The notes beneath the pieces are model-generated. The model worked only from the letters and a program-made list of their open reading frames with translations, was not told the DNA's origin and searched no databases. From Epiperipatus broadwayi (taxonomy: Eukaryota > Onychophora > Udeonychophora > Euonychophora > Peripatidae), in assembly GCA_028023455.1 (NCBI GenBank), contig JAQFVV010006274.1:3036001-3100000 (forward strand): 64,000 nucleotides of DNA, in the 5' to 3' direction. Shown piece after piece: positions 1-12,062 of the stretch (its first letter is position 1; the number at the start of each line of letters is the position of its first letter). The position numbers and the translations under genes are program-made.

Positions 1-351
1 TAAATAATATTGTGTTATAGGTATATATGCACATTGTATGTACATGTTGAAAATAACCTCTCTCTCTATACATATATATACATGAATGTTAAAAATGCAT
101 ATTGTATATGGTTTATTATTTTCCATGGATTTTGATAACTTTATCAAGATTTGGAATCAAATATCACAGATATAAGAAGATTTCATTAAGATGTAATAAG
201 AAATTTATAATTGTTACTTATTATTTATTAATGTTTAGTAGAAATGAAGTTTATTATAAAAGAATACTTTCTGGTACTCTGTATTAATCGTAACTGTAAT
301 ATGATTTATTTCTACATACATTAAAAATAAATAAATACCATTTATAAATTG

Positions 352-390
<39 letters not shown>

Positions 391-1485
391 AAATGGTATT
401 TATTTATTTATTTATTTATTATATATATATATCTATATAAGAGGCAAATAAAAATAATTTTAGGATTCACTATTGTGCAAAACGTGTTCAATATTAGAAT
501 TGTAGCTTACTGATTAAAGCAACTATTATCCATTTAAATTTTGTTAGCTGCTTTATAAATGAAACATGCATTTATAAAAACTGAATAAAAAAAAGTATAG
601 TTATAGGTTATTTTAGAAAACAATTTTCTGAGTAAAAAAATGAAAATTATTTATTGTGATTTTATATTGAAATGATTGATTATAACTGTAGGAAAAAACT
701 AGACAAAGAAAAACAAAAAGTGAATTTTGCAATGAATATAAAAACCAAATTATGAATCACAAATAAGTCCACATATATTATGTGTCTAAATAATTTATTT
801 GTCTTCTTGTGATAATGTATTTTAACATTTACATCAAAGTTGACATCCTGAAAGTCTTCAATATCTTACTTAACTGAATCTCTCCCAAGTATTGTATCTT
901 TAGCCACATCATTTTATGGAAGTAATAAATATTGTATTTTTAGAGTAGTTATAAGACAAACTTTATAACATGAAATATGCTTCTTTTACACAACTATTAG
1001 TCATAAAAAAGTCTTTTAATTTGCATCATATGTCTAATCCAAAAATAATGTCTTTACAATAATAACTTCATTTTTACCGGCTTCATCTTATTTTCAGAGT
1101 ATTATAATGCATCCTTAAATAAAAATGTGCAATATTCTACTTAATACATTTGGCAGAATAACAGTACAATATATAATTAATTTACTTGAAGTAGTTATAT
1201 CTTTATAATGAAATATCTTTTAATATATTAAATGTAGTAGTGACATATTTGAATCTGTGTCACTTCTTAGTATATAAATTTATATTTCTAGTTATATATA
1301 TATATACTCTAAAATTTTCATTTTTAAACTGATAATTATCATAGACAATCGTTATTCTTTTTTTCTATCATTGGTTAACAAAACATTTAATTTTATACTC
1401 ATTAATAAGTCAATATTTTTATAAGTGGAATCCAAACCATTAAAAGCATTCTGAAGACATGACTTAAATTTATGAAAATGACAGA
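1..1485. other. A+T-rich flank without a gene
   Basis: No exon-like stretch, conserved motif or transposon protein could be recognised on either strand. The short open frame near 102-287 starts at TTG and encodes only low-complexity, hydrophobic and Lys-rich residues, as expected by chance here. The stretch contains a (TA)n-centred palindrome (325-409) and a (TA)n/TTTA run to about 432. Confidence 0.6.
325..409. repeat. 26-bp perfect palindrome arms around (TA)n
   Basis: Arms 325-350 and 384-409 are exact reverse complements, built from AAATAAATAAATACC followed by ATTTATAAATT. They enclose a (TA)n core of about 30 bp. Single strands could form a long hairpin. It may be an old fold-back element or a slippage-derived palindrome. 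Confidence 0.8.
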
Positions 1486-1544
1486 GTATCAACAAATTGT
1501 AAATCTATTAACAAAGATTAAATTGATTTACAATTTGTTGATAC
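1486..1544. repeat. 20-bp perfect inverted repeat with 19-nt loop
   Basis: Arms 1486-1505 (GTATCAACAAATTGTAAATC) and 1525-1544 are exact reverse complements. The loop begins with the 15-mer TATTAACAAAGATTA, which recurs exactly at 1558-1572, across the L1 target site. The hairpin lies about 20 bp upstream of the L1 insertion and is probably a local rearrangement of target DNA. Confidence 0.8.
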
Positions 1545-1564
1545 ATTGTTATTTACATATTAAC

Positions 1565-1579
1565 AAAGATTATGAAATT
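1565..1579. repeat. Left target-site duplication of the L1 copy
   Basis: AAAGATTATGAAATT here is identical to 7383-7397. A 15-bp direct repeat is the usual length for target-primed reverse transcription by an APE-type LINE, so it fixes both ends of the insertion. Confidence 0.85.
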
Positions 1580-1788
1580 GGACTACTAGGTGGCGCCTAT
1601 AGGTCTAGTCTAATATAAGAAGTGTTCCTAATTATATTGTTGTTATTAGAGTAAAAAGACTGTGGGGAGGTGGAAAACCAAAGGAAAAGTTGAGTAAGTG
1701 AAAGTTTTTTTGTTTTAGTGAAAAATGAAAGGAAAAAAGTCTTCCTGTTAATAAAGCGAAGAATATTAAAAACGCTAATTTATTCAAA

Positions 1789-3720
1789 ATGGCGTCTACT
1801 GCTAAAGAAAATGAATAAGAAAAAATGCTAAATCATCTTTTAAAACAGACTTGATCAATTTGGCTACAGAAAATGAAAGATTTGCTAAACATAATGAATC
1901 ACAGAATCAAACAGACAGTTATGCAATGAACAAAAATGATTATGCAAAGTCACAAGAATAAGATTTAATTAAAGGGCATAATATAAAACCAATAAAACGC
2001 AATTTAAATGATTTTTATGATAACTCAAGCACAAATTCTAAATTTACAACTAATAATCAAAAAAACACACTAAACACAGAATATAAACATAGAGTTGATA
2101 CAACATATGGAAATTTAATAGAGAAAAAACAAGATAACAACAATATTAACAAAGGCTCCAAATATTATGCTGACTCTGTAAAAAATTCAAACAAGTCATA
2201 TGATCAAAATTCTGAATCTAAAACTGAATGGCAAAATACTGTGATTGAACTAATGGAGGGCATAGAGGATAACCTGTCTCAAACACATGATCCAGAGAAA
2301 GGACTTGATTCAAATAGTTACTCAAGCTTAGGCTGGGAATAATATAAAACTTAATGATAAATTTTAATTTAACTATACCACCTCTGCTCTTAAAATCATT
2401 CAAGAAATACCAAAATAACAACTCCATAATATTAGCTGTTACAAACAATGAAAATAGATTGTTTAAATTCCCTACAGAGACATTTTATAAAATACTTAAA
2501 TCTGAGAATCAATGGCAATACATCACTAAAATTCTGCATCACCCAAACAGAAGGTATCTTATAGTCGAATTTACCAACCCTTTGCAAAAATCAATTTTTA
2601 TGAACAATTATCAAACCTTGGGAAATCTGTGTATTTGTCAAATGGACATTGACAGACCATTTATTGCATATGGATCAGTAAAAAATTGTTTTATTGATTT
2701 TACATCAAATGATTTACAAAAACTACTAAAACTATTAAATCCCTATGGGTGTGTATCTAGATTCGATTATTTCAAAGAAAAAGGGGCAGAACCATATGTT
2801 CTCTCCAACATAGCAACATTTACAATAGTATTAAAAAAGGAAGTTACACCATATGATATAACCTCAATTTTTATAGTGGGAGAGGCATCACTCATATCAT
2901 TTTGAGGAATAGCACCTGAATGCTTTTTATGCAAGCGATGGGATCATCTAATTCATGATTGTCTGGAGAGAAGATGTATAAGATGTGGAGACAAGAAATT
3001 CTGTTTCCATAGATGTAACTACCTTAATAAAAACTCATTTCTGAATTTTCAAAACATAAAATCAACATGGGAAAGAAATGAAAGCATGCCATCTAATAAT
3101 CAACCTGAATTACTGATTAACATTTCTGCCCTAACAATTCCACAGATGTGAATTGATGCTACAATAAGTGACTCAGACAAGAATAAAGAAATAACTCCAA
3201 GCTTGGGATGTCCATCTATGAATTCTAACCCACTCCACTGGAAAAATGAAAAAATGGTTGCAAAAAAAGGAAACCAAGAGAATGGCAAACAGAAAACAAG
3301 ATTCTGAAGATCATATAAATTCACCTGAAATGTCTGATACATCTAGTGATCAGAGTATGATCTGTGGATCAGGCACAGAGAACTCAAACCCAAGGATGAT
3401 CAAAAGCAAAAAATAAAAAAAAAAGTCTAGACTCAATGCGAGAAAAAATAAAGAAAACAAATAAATAAATACAGAAAATAATGAGCATAAATATCAATCG
3501 TCAACTTCTTCAACAAAAGAACTTGAAATGTAAAATGACATAGTGGATAAGGGAGAAATAAGCCTGGAAAAAACATTAACTAAAAGGATTAGTTCCACTG
3601 AAGATTCAACTATTCCAACAGACCCTTTGAAGATTTTGGAATCTCACAATGATGAAGTACCTGTGGATGTAGATCGAGTCCAAATTCAAGAATGGAATTT
3701 ATCTCTCTGGATATCATAAT
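1789..3720 (+). pseudogene. L1 ORF1 relic (nucleic-acid-binding protein)
   Basis: The likely start is ATG at 1789 (MASTAK...), followed soon by stops. The longest open piece is 2354-2905 (183 codons). It contains RRM-like strand patterns such as RRYLIVEFTNP and ends at a TGA. The same frame continues with CFLCKRWDHLIHDC at about 2918-2960, an exact CX2CX4HX4C zinc knuckle, and then CIRCGDKKFC as a second, degenerate knuckle. Downstream is Lys/Ser-rich sequence with several stops. In this family ORF1 binds element RNA and forms the ribonucleoprotein. The real 3' boundary is uncertain, and the start is chosen from position and context only. Confidence 0.7.
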
Positions 3721-3984
3721 GGGATTCATCGCTCTGGATATCATAATGGATGTGATGTTTATGAACAGCTTGAAAGTTCCAATTACAGCCTACTTATTGA
3801 TATATGTCATAATATAATGCTGAAACACTGCTCCCAAAAAATGAATTGATCAACTAGTTTACTGGCATTCATCTTAATGGCAACCCTAATTATAAAAACA
3901 TTTACAAATCCTATATATTATTATTCACATAATGTGAAATTTGAACTAGAAAATAGTGGTTGGTGGTCAGAAGGCAAATACCAA

Positions 3985-6900
3985 TACGGAAATTAATCTA
4001 ATGAAGATAAAAATAGAGGGAATAAATATAAGGGATCTGAATTCAACCAAAAGAGCTTTTTCTAGCAAAAATTGTCTAATCAAGGAAGCACCAAATATTG
4101 TCTGCCTATCAGAAATGAAAATTCCTACCGACACAGATCACAGAATTGGCCAAATACTTGAACCTTTTGGATATATCAATTTTTATATAAGATCATCAGC
4201 AACCTGGAGGGGGTTGATTAATAAAAATTTGGGGCCATTTGAAATTTTAAATTAATATCCATAGACCATAATTGTCTTATCCTAAATGTAAAGATCGAAA
4301 ACATTACACTCATATTATTTATTTATATCTGCAGAATAAAGAATCAGTAATTCTAAAAGTAATACCCAAGATCAACATGTTTATTTCCTCCTGCTTAGGC
4401 TGACCATCCTCTTTGGGGATTTTAATTTACTGTATGAGACATTTAATAAAAAATATATCCATTTAATTAATAGGGAGTTTATGTGTGCTCGGGGTTTTTC
4501 TCCTCTTGCACATACTCCTTCTATACCAAAAAAGTAAAACATTGATTGATCTGTTATATTATACCCCAGACCTTCATTTTCTAATTGAGTCATCACTTAA
4601 GCCAGTGGTCTTTGCAGACCTGGCCTTGAAGATCTGGATCAAAGTAAAAGGTGCTGCCCAAGACCCTGATGAACTCATGCCCCAGCAGTGGTTTTCTGAG
4701 ATATATATTTATCTCCTTAACATCTTAAGCCTACCACCAGTTGAAGCATGGATCAGATTTATTGAAATAATAAGATCGATCATTGAATTCTACACAAGAA
4801 ATCAAAAAAGGACCAGTCAAGCTCATGAAAAATTTAAACAATATACAAAATAGAATGAATTCAGACCCAAGTATAATGGTAAACACAAAAATTAATTTTA
4901 GAATTCAAATAAAAATACAAAGATACACACAAGGGCCCTAGCACAATTTATTGCAATCAAAAGGACAAAAAAAATTTTCTTGCCAACTGCCATTGCTGGA
5001 CAAAAAGCTATATTCAGTGGGTGGTTGGCATGGGGAAAAACAAATTACACTGGCATTCCTCTTCATTGGTGGGCAATTTTATACAGGCACCACAATGTTG
5101 ATGAAAATTCATCATCCCTTTAAAGAAAAATTACAGAAAGGTACAGCACAACAAGTAAGACAAGATTACAGCATAAGCAATGACATACATATTACAGAAG
5201 CAAAGATTCTTCAAAAGTTAAAATCCATTCTCAATAGGATGCACCCAGGATCACATTTGGTGTCTAAATTTGTGTTCCCCAGGTTAGTCACTTCACCATT
5301 TCAAATAATTAAAAACATGATTGATGAACTATCTAAGGGATGCAGGGATATACAAAGCCTTCATCCAATCTCACTGGTGCCTTTTGTGAAAAATGATGGC
5401 CTCCCCACAGATATTAATAATTTGAGACTGATATCTATGAACTCATTATTGATCAAGGTTATTAAGGGATTAATCAAAGACCACATACAAGAAGTTATAT
5501 ATAAGCATATATTGTCTTCACAGTTTGCCAAGAAGGATTCATCGACCATGGACATGGTCTCCCAACTTAAGCTTACAATTGATTACATCAGAACATCAAA
5601 AAAAGCTGGGCTGATTGCTGTCCAATTATATATTTTGGTGGCATTTGACTCAGTCAGAATAAATACCCTGCATGAAATCCTAACCAGATACTCAGTCCCT
5701 AAGGTATTAATCATAGAGAACCTTCTGATGAACAGGAAAATATTACTGATGCTCAATGGAAAGGTTGCCCTGGAATTTAAGCCCTTTCTTTCTATCCCAC
5801 AAGGCTCCCCACTGAGTGCTCTCCTGTTCATTGTATACATAAATCTCCTTCTTGAAAGTATTGAAAAAAAAATCTCCCAGGACTATATATTCTTCCAATT
5901 AAAAAAAATAGCTAAACATCTGTCCTACATGGATGATGTCCTAGTGATTCTCTTATCCAAAAAACCAATACTAAGCCTACAAGAGTGATAGATGAATACT
6001 CAAAATCTTATAGTTTCAAATTTAATCTGAGCAAGTTTGCAGCTTGGAAGTTGATCTCAGGACAAATGGTTGCCTCAAGATTTGTAGCCAAGCTGCAGAA
6101 TTCCTCAGCTTCCCAATGCACTTGTCATCAGTCTCAATGAGGAGCAATGTTCAACAATCCCTGCTAGAAGCAACCAAAAAGATAACTACTTCTTTATCTG
6201 GAATATATCTTTTCATTTATGGCAAGGTCAGATTTCTAAATATGTTAGTGTTGACCAAGATAAATTATCTTCCTGTGATTAAACCCACCAAATGCTTCAT
6301 ATTGAGGATTGCATCCCTATGTTTTGGGTTGTTTTGGAGGAACAAAGTGGTAGCAATAAGCTGTAGATGGATGCAACAGCCCAGGACTATTAATGGAATG
6401 GGTCTTCAAGACATATCTATCTTATGGTTCCAAAAGTCATAATTTTTTCCATAAAAATTAATCAAAAGAATGAAGAAATCCCAAAAATCATTATTCTAAT
6501 GGACAGGCCTCCACCAATATGGAGAAGAAATTGACTGGATCTTTAATTAAATGACCTCAAGTCAAACAAATACTGGCAGACTTTTGGTATGAAGTTCACT
6601 GAATTAAAAGGTCACCTCGTGAATCTAGGCCTCTCAAATGATAAATTAATAAAAAAATTCAAAAGATGAAGCTTGGAATACAAATATCTGGACTACCTAA
6701 TAAAAATCAATGTCAATGCATTACCTACCAATGAGTTTTTGGTTAATAAAAGAGAGTATTCACAAATTAAATCAATCTGCACAATTTGTAAAAGAGAAGA
6801 TGAAACCATTTCAGGTTTGGATGTGTTCAGCTAAGGCAGCTCAAAAAACATTAATGAGTTGAATCAAGATAGATAAAGCTAAATTATCTAATCTGAAAGA

Positions 6901-7192
6901 CAGTATCAGAAAGGGATCATACCCAGACATTGGACTGATGCTAATTCTAGATCATTTGACATGGCTTAGTAAATGTAAGCTAGTGTTTAATCCTGATAAA
7001 TTTGATCATATTGCCTTCATGTGGAAAAAATTAAAACAGACAAAAACAAGAGATGAACTAATAACCCCTGAGTTCATTTTCTCTATGACATGGGACATGT
7101 TGGATTTAAACTGACCATATCCCCAACCAAGGATAGGACATTTCTAAAAGAGGAAAAGAATAAAAGGCTAAAATCCAAAAATTCCAAATGAA
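3985..7192 (+). pseudogene. L1 ORF2 relic (endonuclease-reverse transcriptase)
   Basis: The N-terminal part (about 3985-4255) carries the APE-type endonuclease pattern NIRDLNS followed by PNIVCLSEMKI. After a degraded stretch, the frame 4951-5988 is open for 345 codons. It covers the reverse transcriptase: NNLRLISMNSLLIKV, a palm motif A region (AVQLYILVAFDSV), FLSIPQGSPLSALLF (motif B) and the YMDDVLVI box (motif C). In motif A the position expected to hold catalytic Asp appears to be Tyr, so the enzyme would be dead even without the stops. Relics of the C-terminal zinc-binding part (ICTICKREDET near 6775) and the SMTWDMLDL tail follow. Frame changes near 4260, 4850, 5988 and 6440 split the gene. 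Confidence 0.8.
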
Positions 7193-7382
7193 GGAAAATG
7201 AAACCATATCAAATAAAATATATCCCAAAGATCTACACAGCAACTGTGCCAATGGTGAAGAGATAAAGAGACTGATGATTAAAAGATAACATGATCAGCA
7301 TGGACAGTTAATTTTAAAACTATATGTTAGAATATTATAACTGCTAATGTAATAACTTAATTATAATAAATTATTTGAGAAA

Positions 7383-7397
7383 AAAGATTATGAAATT
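7383..7397. repeat. Right target-site duplication of the L1 copy
   Basis: Exact match to 1565-1579. The A-run of the element tail merges with the first As of the duplication, so the border is uncertain by 2-3 bp. Confidence 0.85.
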
Positions 7398-8004
7398 TTT
7401 ATTTTTTCAAATTAGAAATTTCACAATCAAATATATATTGTATCTAGAGGACTGCTTTATGAATCCTATTACAAATTATTTCCAAAACCAGTCCCATAAA
7501 ATCAGAAAACAACGTGAAAATTAGTAAATATTTTTTTCTTTTTTAAATAAATCATATTATTCATACATGTCAATGTCTCTTTTCTTTTATATCATCATGT
7601 TATAGCAATATAATGTGACTAAAATTAACTTTTATCAGCAACTAACTATTTAAACATTACCACAAACATTTTGTTAAACCAAATCACATACTTTGACCAA
7701 GTCAATAAAATCAGTAAGTAAATCACACTTTTGCTCACCTTACATTTACCTGACACAAAAACTATATCTTTAATCTCATATTGAGGCTTTGATGCCATTT
7801 ACATGACCAAAATAAATTAATTCAATATTCTTAAAAGTGTTTTCATTGTTGTGAATATCAATGAAAATGGACTAAATTTATGAGCTGTCTTAAATCTATT
7901 TTTATATACATATTTTTAATTAGAAGAATTTGAAAACAGACTTTCAAGTTCCCTTCAGCTATCAACTCTATCTTATATAATCACATACATTTGAAAAAAA
8001 ACAA
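7398..8004. other. A+T-rich DNA, nothing recognised
   Basis: No exon, RNA gene or repeat family member could be recognised between the L1 copy and the SINE fragment. Confidence 0.5.
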
Positions 8005-8100
8005 CTCCTATATACATATTTCGTGCTGAACCAGCATTCATCAGTTAGTCCAGATCATCATCTCCCATACATATATATATATAATCAGTGTTCAGTTTAT
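8005..8100 (-). repeat. Fragment of short interspersed repeat A
   Basis: Read on the minus strand, it holds the family signature CTGGACTAACTGATGA followed by GCACGAAATA. The same signature occurs on the plus strand near 10105-10142 and 25930-25970. Only this end of the unit is present here; the part with the tRNA-like B box is missing. Confidence 0.65.
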
Positions 8101-8171
8101 ATTAAGATAGCAATTTTTTAAACTTTATTAGACAGGCTTAGATTTCGACATCAGAAGCTTCTATAAGATAC

Positions 8172-8258
8172 ATTTTTTTTAAGTGTCATAGCATCGGCCG
8201 GGACGCGAACCCGCAACCCGGGCAACTGCCTGCAAGTGCAAGACAGTCGCGTTGTTAT
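8172..8258 (-). repeat. tRNA-derived SINE, 5'-truncated
   Basis: This GC-rich island in A+T-rich DNA reads on the minus strand as a tRNA 3' half. It has an anticodon-arm-like hairpin, a variable region, a box B-like GGGTTCGCGTCCC, and an acceptor strand ending GATGCT, then GACACTT and an A-run. It shares the 3' end with 17948-18052, 28403-28507 and 57556-57662 but has lost the box A half. Confidence 0.7.
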
Positions 8259-10079
8259 ATTAGAATTGCAGCCATTTCGTTTTCAAGATTACAAAGAGTT
8301 ATTTTAATTTTATCAAGACAAATATCTCTGCCCAAATCTGAGTTAATAACATATACGTATACCCACACACAAACGCTCAGTAATTCTTAATGGCCATTTT
8401 TCATATAAAACATTAAAACGCTTTTACTATCGTTTACTGGGCTTTTTTGAACCAGCACGCTAAATATTTATTTACAATAAGTTTTTTTAGAATGTTTAAA
8501 TTCAATTTGAAATTTATTTTCTTTTAGTCTATAATTTAAAAATGACGTGCCGTTCTTGCTCTTCATACTGTTTCATATTATTGCCATAATTTAATTTAAA
8601 GCTGTCAAATACTTTTTTTTTTTTTTAATAAATCATGTTTCAATTTTAATGATACCTTTAGTATTTCCATTTCTTGATAAAAGTGGGCGGAAAATATTAT
8701 AATTCATGTTCTTATACTTATTATTTTCTGTCCAAATTGTCTCTACCGAATTATCCCGTATATTGATTAATCAAAAGACGTAGAAGTTGATATAATTACA
8801 CACCTGAGCTTATATAAATTGGTACGCTCTACTTTTCTATTAAATGATTTCTTCTTCCAAACTAATCATTAGTAGATACTTATAATTACTTAAAAAATAT
8901 AAATCCCATGTTTATTAATAAAAGTAAATATTTATTTTACTGTTTTACTCGTGTACAATGTATATAAATTTTCCTATTAAATATAACACACACGTACGTG
9001 AATATGTATGTTTGCACGCGCATATATATATATTAGTAAATCAGTAGCTCTATTCATTAAATGAATGTTTATGCACCACAGAGTCTTATATTAAATGAAG
9101 GCACTACGAACAATGTAGGTCCTCTAAATTCTGCATTTAAAAAAAGATCCTATGCTCACCATGCAATCTAAAGCAAATTATGGATATTAATCTTCAGTCT
9201 AATATTTAAAAAAAGAAAAGATAAATATAGATTCCAAAATCTTTTGGAATATTACACCTACATATTATTGGCGAAACTCTTATCTTATTTCCAATTATAT
9301 TTTTAGGTTTTATAGGCAGTATATTAATTCGACATTATCTGACAAATTAATATTAGCCTGGGACCTTTACTTTCTAAGTCATAATAAATAAATATGCATT
9401 TACTACCCAGTAATGAGTTGTTTGTAGGTTGTTCTGAGATGTTTTTGGGGGAATGGGGGAATTTTCCAAAATGCAGCCAGTCCACATCTTGGTTGTAAGG
9501 TTAGGCTGATTAATTTTGATATCTAAGACAAGCCTGAACAACCGCTGTATATTAAAACTATTGAAAAAGCATATTTAAAAATGGCATACTGATCAAAGCA
9601 ATGTAATAAATATATATATTGAACAAAAAATAAATACATAATATATTTTTAAATTTAATGTCAAATTAAAAATAGTGCCAAATTAAAAATATACTTTAAA
9701 ATAATAACGTCTATTTTTAATTTGGCACACAAAGCTGATACTTCATTAAATGACTTATGGGGTCAACATTAGATATGACTAGCAAATACATTTGCAACCA
9801 TACCATGTTGTGCTTTTGTGATAATTTATGTTTTCATTTCAATACTTCTCTTTTTTATTCTTATATTTATCAAATATCCGATATGAGAGATTTAATTTTT
9901 CTATTAAAAAGATGGATTAGTAAAAATTGAAATCATGTTGCATGACTGATATTATGACATATTCGCATAGAATGATCTAATAAGGACCTATAAATAGTAA
10001 CACACATAAAAAAACTTCAAAGTAATTAGCCCATTATATCTCAAAAAAGCAGCATATTTACAAACTTGCTGAGCATTGA
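8259..10079. other. A+T-rich DNA, no gene seen
   Basis: Only (TA)n runs, A/T homopolymers and one perfect hairpin (9675-9728) were noticed. No splice-bounded coding stretch was recognised. Confidence 0.5.
9675..9728. repeat. 17-bp perfect inverted repeat
   Basis: GTGCCAAATTAAAAATA at 9675-9691 is the exact reverse complement of 9712-9728, with a 20-bp spacer. It may be a tiny solo fold-back element or the remains of terminal inverted repeats. A partial third copy of the arm (TCAAATTAAAAATA) lies just upstream. Confidence 0.7.
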
Positions 10080-10275
10080 TTGTATATATGTGTAGAGATG
10101 ATAATCTGGACCAACTGATGAGTGCTGATTTTAGCACGAAATACGAATATTGGTGATTATTTATATTTTTGACATGTGTGTAATCAAGTGTGTCAGTAGT
10201 AAGAGATAGTGTGGGTAAAGTTGAGGGTCATGTGAAAGTCTGAGTTTAAACTCCCTATATATTACATATTGGAGT
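10080..10275 (+). repeat. Short interspersed repeat A with tRNA-like B box
   Basis: The unit starts near TGTGTAGAGATGATAATC and includes CTGGACCAACTGATGAGTGC and GCACGAAATACG. It ends with a tRNA-like segment in which GAGTTTAAACTCCC stands where a box B (consensus GGTTCRANYCC) would lie. It is shared with 25926-26100 and, in part, with 8005-8100 and 56736-56985. A polymerase III-type SINE is the best reading. Confidence 0.6.
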
Positions 10276-10782
10276 GCAAGTATGAAAACGCCTTTACTGT
10301 AGAAAAAAATCCATATACTAATGAGTTAAAGTAAATGCCCAAATAAATATGAAACTTTTTTCATTAGCAGTTAAAGTTGCATTATATAGTATTCTAATTT
10401 TTATTTTTGCAAATACTCTTTTAGGAAGACAGTAATTGGATAAACATCTATAGAGAATTTTGCTAAACAGGAATTTTCATCATTATTATTAATTAAAAAT
10501 AAGCATAGATCTTCTTTATCAATGGAAACAACAGGAAACCTTGTGGGAAAGAATCTAAGAGTTGCTGTATTAAACATTTCATAAATATTGATTTTTTTTA
10601 AATAGCAGTATTTAGACATCTGATCACATTAAATTATTTGTATTATACAATTTTGGTTTTATTATTAGAGTTTTGTACTTCATATTTCATGATCTTAATA
10701 AAATTATAATTATTTAAATATTTTGTATTATAATAAAAATACGCCGGGCATATATGTGTCAGCACTGAAACATACAGTTCAC
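10276..10782. other. A+T-rich DNA, no gene seen
   Basis: No coding motif was recognised. The open frame on the minus strand at 10401-10619 has no family signature. Confidence 0.45.
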
Positions 10783-12062
10783 CACATCTCATATGTTGAT
10801 GACGTTTCCCAGCTTCAAACTGTAATACAAATCATAAACAAATATATCAAAAAACTAAATCTTAAATTATAATAAATCTTCCATCTGGAAAATCAAAACA
10901 GGTATAACAATTTCCTCAATATTCACGGCCCAACCACAATCATTTCTGGGCTTTGCCATCACCAAGTCTAGATTAGCCATGTCAAAGGACATCCTGAACT
11001 CAATACTAGAGAAAACAAGAAAGGTAGTCAGCTCACTGTCAAGAATTTCAATATCACTACCTGGCAAGGTTGCCTTAATTAACATGCTAGTCTACCCGAG
11101 ACTAAGCTACTACCTGCCTTTCATAAAACCCACCAAAACGTTTAAACGATCTATGAACTCATTATGCTCTAAGCTGCTTTGGAATGGCAAAGTCGTGGCC
11201 ATAAGCATGGCTAAAGTTCAAATTCCCAAAGAGTCAAATGGGCTTGGCCTGCATTCAGTGTCCATCCTGTACCACCAAAAGGCTCTGGGAGTGCTGTGTG
11301 TGGCCAGCCTTGAACAAACAAATCCTAACCTCACACCGACAGTGGAGCCTCGGATACACTTCCTCCACTTGCCAGCAAATGGATGATAGATATATGGACT
11401 TATGTCAGAAACTCAGCAAACATAATGCAACATGTAATAGAGGTAAAAAAAGACATATTGGCAAACATAGAAACTCAAACACACCAATCAAATCATTTTA
11501 CAGAATGAGCTAGGGTTAAACAATAAACAACTCATAGCAAAATCGAAAAATTAGTTCTTAGAACCAAAATACATTGACTTTCTGCTAAAGATCAACCTCT
11601 CCTCCCTGCCAACAAATTATTTTCTGGTGTGGAGAAGAGGGTCAGCAAGATCAACCCGCAATGCCAACTATCTGCCACAGCAGACGAGACATTTCTCAAG
11701 CCAATCAGGTCCTTTATTGATGAAAGCATGTCACTTGACATTAGAGAAGTGTTAGTCATTCAAAAGGCTATAAAGAGTGGTATTTTCTCGAAAATCAGAA
11801 TCGCTATTATTCTGACCTTTGCAATTTGGCTATCCAGATGCAAGTGTATTTTCAAAAGTGCTAATCATGGTGTCTGCAACATCTATATCAAATTACTCAA
11901 GTGGCTCAGGAACAGAGATAGATTTCTGGCTCCGGACTGGCTTTTTCATGAAACATGGGCTAGGGTCACCCTCCCAGAGAGTGAAGGAGGGCTATGGCCC
12001 CAGTTTCAGACCACAGCAGGCTGTACAGAGCGAACGCCTTGCAACAGTGTAAAAAGAAAATA
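10783..12062 (+). pseudogene. Second, 5'-truncated Tx1/L1-type ORF2 fragment
   Basis: It opens in the palm domain with HISYVDDVS (10783-10809), the motif C box. It then runs through the thumb and connection region (10979-11386), with motifs such as LPGKVALINMLVYPRLSYY, parallel to the first copy at 6200-6260. After frame breaks, 11629-12063 gives the C-terminal part, containing IWLSRCKCIFK and LFHETWARVTLP, which correspond to WLSKCKLVF and FSMTWDMLD in the other copies. It is more GC-rich and clearly diverged from the 1580-7382 copy, so it is a different subfamily. No target-site duplication was found. Confidence 0.75.

Larger units (their letters stand above)
1580..7382 (+). mobile_element. 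Full-length but inactivated Tx1/L1-type LINE
   Basis: This insertion of about 5.8 kb is bounded by a perfect 15-bp target-site duplication. It has a short 5' leader with a GGTGGCGCC motif near 1589. Next comes an ORF1 relic with a CCHC knuckle, then ORF2 with an endonuclease, a reverse transcriptase (YMDD at about 5926-5940) and a C-terminal Cys-rich region near 6780. It ends in an A-rich tail at 7379-7385. The two-ORF order and CCHC knuckle in ORF1 fit the Tx1-like branch of L1. Many stops and frame breaks interrupt both ORFs, so it cannot move on its own. Other copies of the clade lie at 10783-12062 and 23172-23595. Confidence 0.85.

Noticed and set aside
11238-11513. Second plus-strand frame overlapping the L1 fragment
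   Set aside because: The overlapping frame 10979-11386 carries the reverse-transcriptase connection motifs; this one has none.
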